From positions 1-6,435 of the forward strand of contig JBOGWP010000070.1 of NCBI GenBank assembly GCA_050693875.1: a DNA stretch of 6,435 nt, written 5' to 3'. The stretch comes from JBOGWP01 sp050693875 (GTDB lineage: Bacteria; Actinomycetota; CADDZG01; JAHWKV01; JBOGWP01). Below the pieces are notes generated by a model. The model was not told the origin of the DNA. It was given only the letters and a program-made list of their open reading frames with translations, and did no database searches. The position numbers were made by a program, and so were the translations under genes. Every line of letters begins with the position of its first letter. Position 1 is the first letter of the stretch. Shown here piece after piece: positions 6,307 through 6,435 of this stretch.

Positions 6307-6435
6307 ATGGGGAGGACCGCATCCGACGGCGGTGCGGCCCATGCGGACCGGCTGGCGGCGGCCGTGATCCGGGGTCTGCCCGTGACCGAGCACCGGCTCG
6401 ACCTGGCGGGAATCTCGACTCCCGTGCTCCAGGGC
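6307..6435 (+). CDS. Alpha/beta hydrolase, N-terminal fragment (runs off window)
   Basis: Forty-three codons are visible from ATG 6307 to the window end. After a short Ala-rich N-terminus, the segment GLPVTEHRLDLAGISTPVLQ looks like the first beta-strands of an alpha/beta hydrolase, where the next residues would usually be Gly/Pro-rich and lead to the HG oxyanion motif. The lipase box and catalytic triad lie beyond the window, so the assignment rests only on this opening pattern. It is transcribed divergently from the HxlR-oxidase gene and might share regulation by it. In-frame ATGs at 6250 and 6283 are alternative starts; the one at 6250 has an equally good ribosome site. Confidence 0.55.
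   Translation, partial: MGRTASDGGAAHADRLAAAVIRGLPVTEHRLDLAGISTPVLQG

Noticed and set aside
5937..6367. Medium-length open frames on both strands in the intergenic region
   Set aside because: Arg/Pro/Ser-rich translations without family resemblance, and none has a position that fits the neighbouring genes. The 6050-6367 frame also overlaps the better-supported hydrolase start in another frame.

Overview
The window is GC-rich. The gene families, the dense long shadow ORFs on the opposite strands and the strong GGAGG ribosome sites all suggest an actinobacterium; this is an inference from family resemblance and base composition, with no rRNA or marker gene to confirm it. It reads as an accessory junction where decayed mobile DNA has been driven into a chromosomal oxidase locus.

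Left half (about 125-2936, minus strand): a two-gene tyrosine-recombinase operon of the Tn554 TnpA/TnpB type, as found in tandem in many actinobacteria. The upstream gene (TnpA-like, from 2936) has a strong ribosome site and a complete R-K-H-R-H-Y set, but is broken by a one-base frameshift in a G run. The downstream gene (TnpB-like, GTG at 1759, 4-bp overlap with the first) carries three zinc-finger-like Cys/His clusters. It is broken by an in-frame amber codon and then cut off at position 188, before its HxxR-H-Y half. No third (TnpC-like) gene is visible; the leftmost ~187 bases are unassigned.

Middle (3052-3850): two pieces of one DDE (IS481/IS3-like, rve) transposase lie head to head. 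The N-terminal half reads on plus, the C-terminal half on minus, and they meet near 3384. Flipping the N-terminal piece would rebuild most of one reading frame, so the element looks internally inverted. A 14-base stretch resembling an IS6-family terminus abuts the N-terminal piece at 3837.

Right half (3743-5866, minus): a single frame joins an HxlR-type winged-helix regulator, an SCP2-like ligand-binding domain and a BBE-type covalent FAD oxidase. This is an unusual regulator-enzyme fusion. Its extreme C-terminus has been replaced by about 48 foreign residues that run into the transposase remnant. A promoter with CAAGTT repeats and an inverted TCCCAA/TTGGGA repeat lies just upstream and is a candidate autoregulatory operator.

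Right edge (5950-6435): a structured intergenic region with hairpins and an imperfect direct repeat, then the start of a divergent gene (plus) that probably encodes an alpha/beta hydrolase. Two in-frame ATGs, each with an identically spaced GGGAGGAG, compete as its start. The best candidate for something new is the HxlR-SCP2-FAD oxidase fusion and its putative operator; the rest is mostly mobile-element wreckage.
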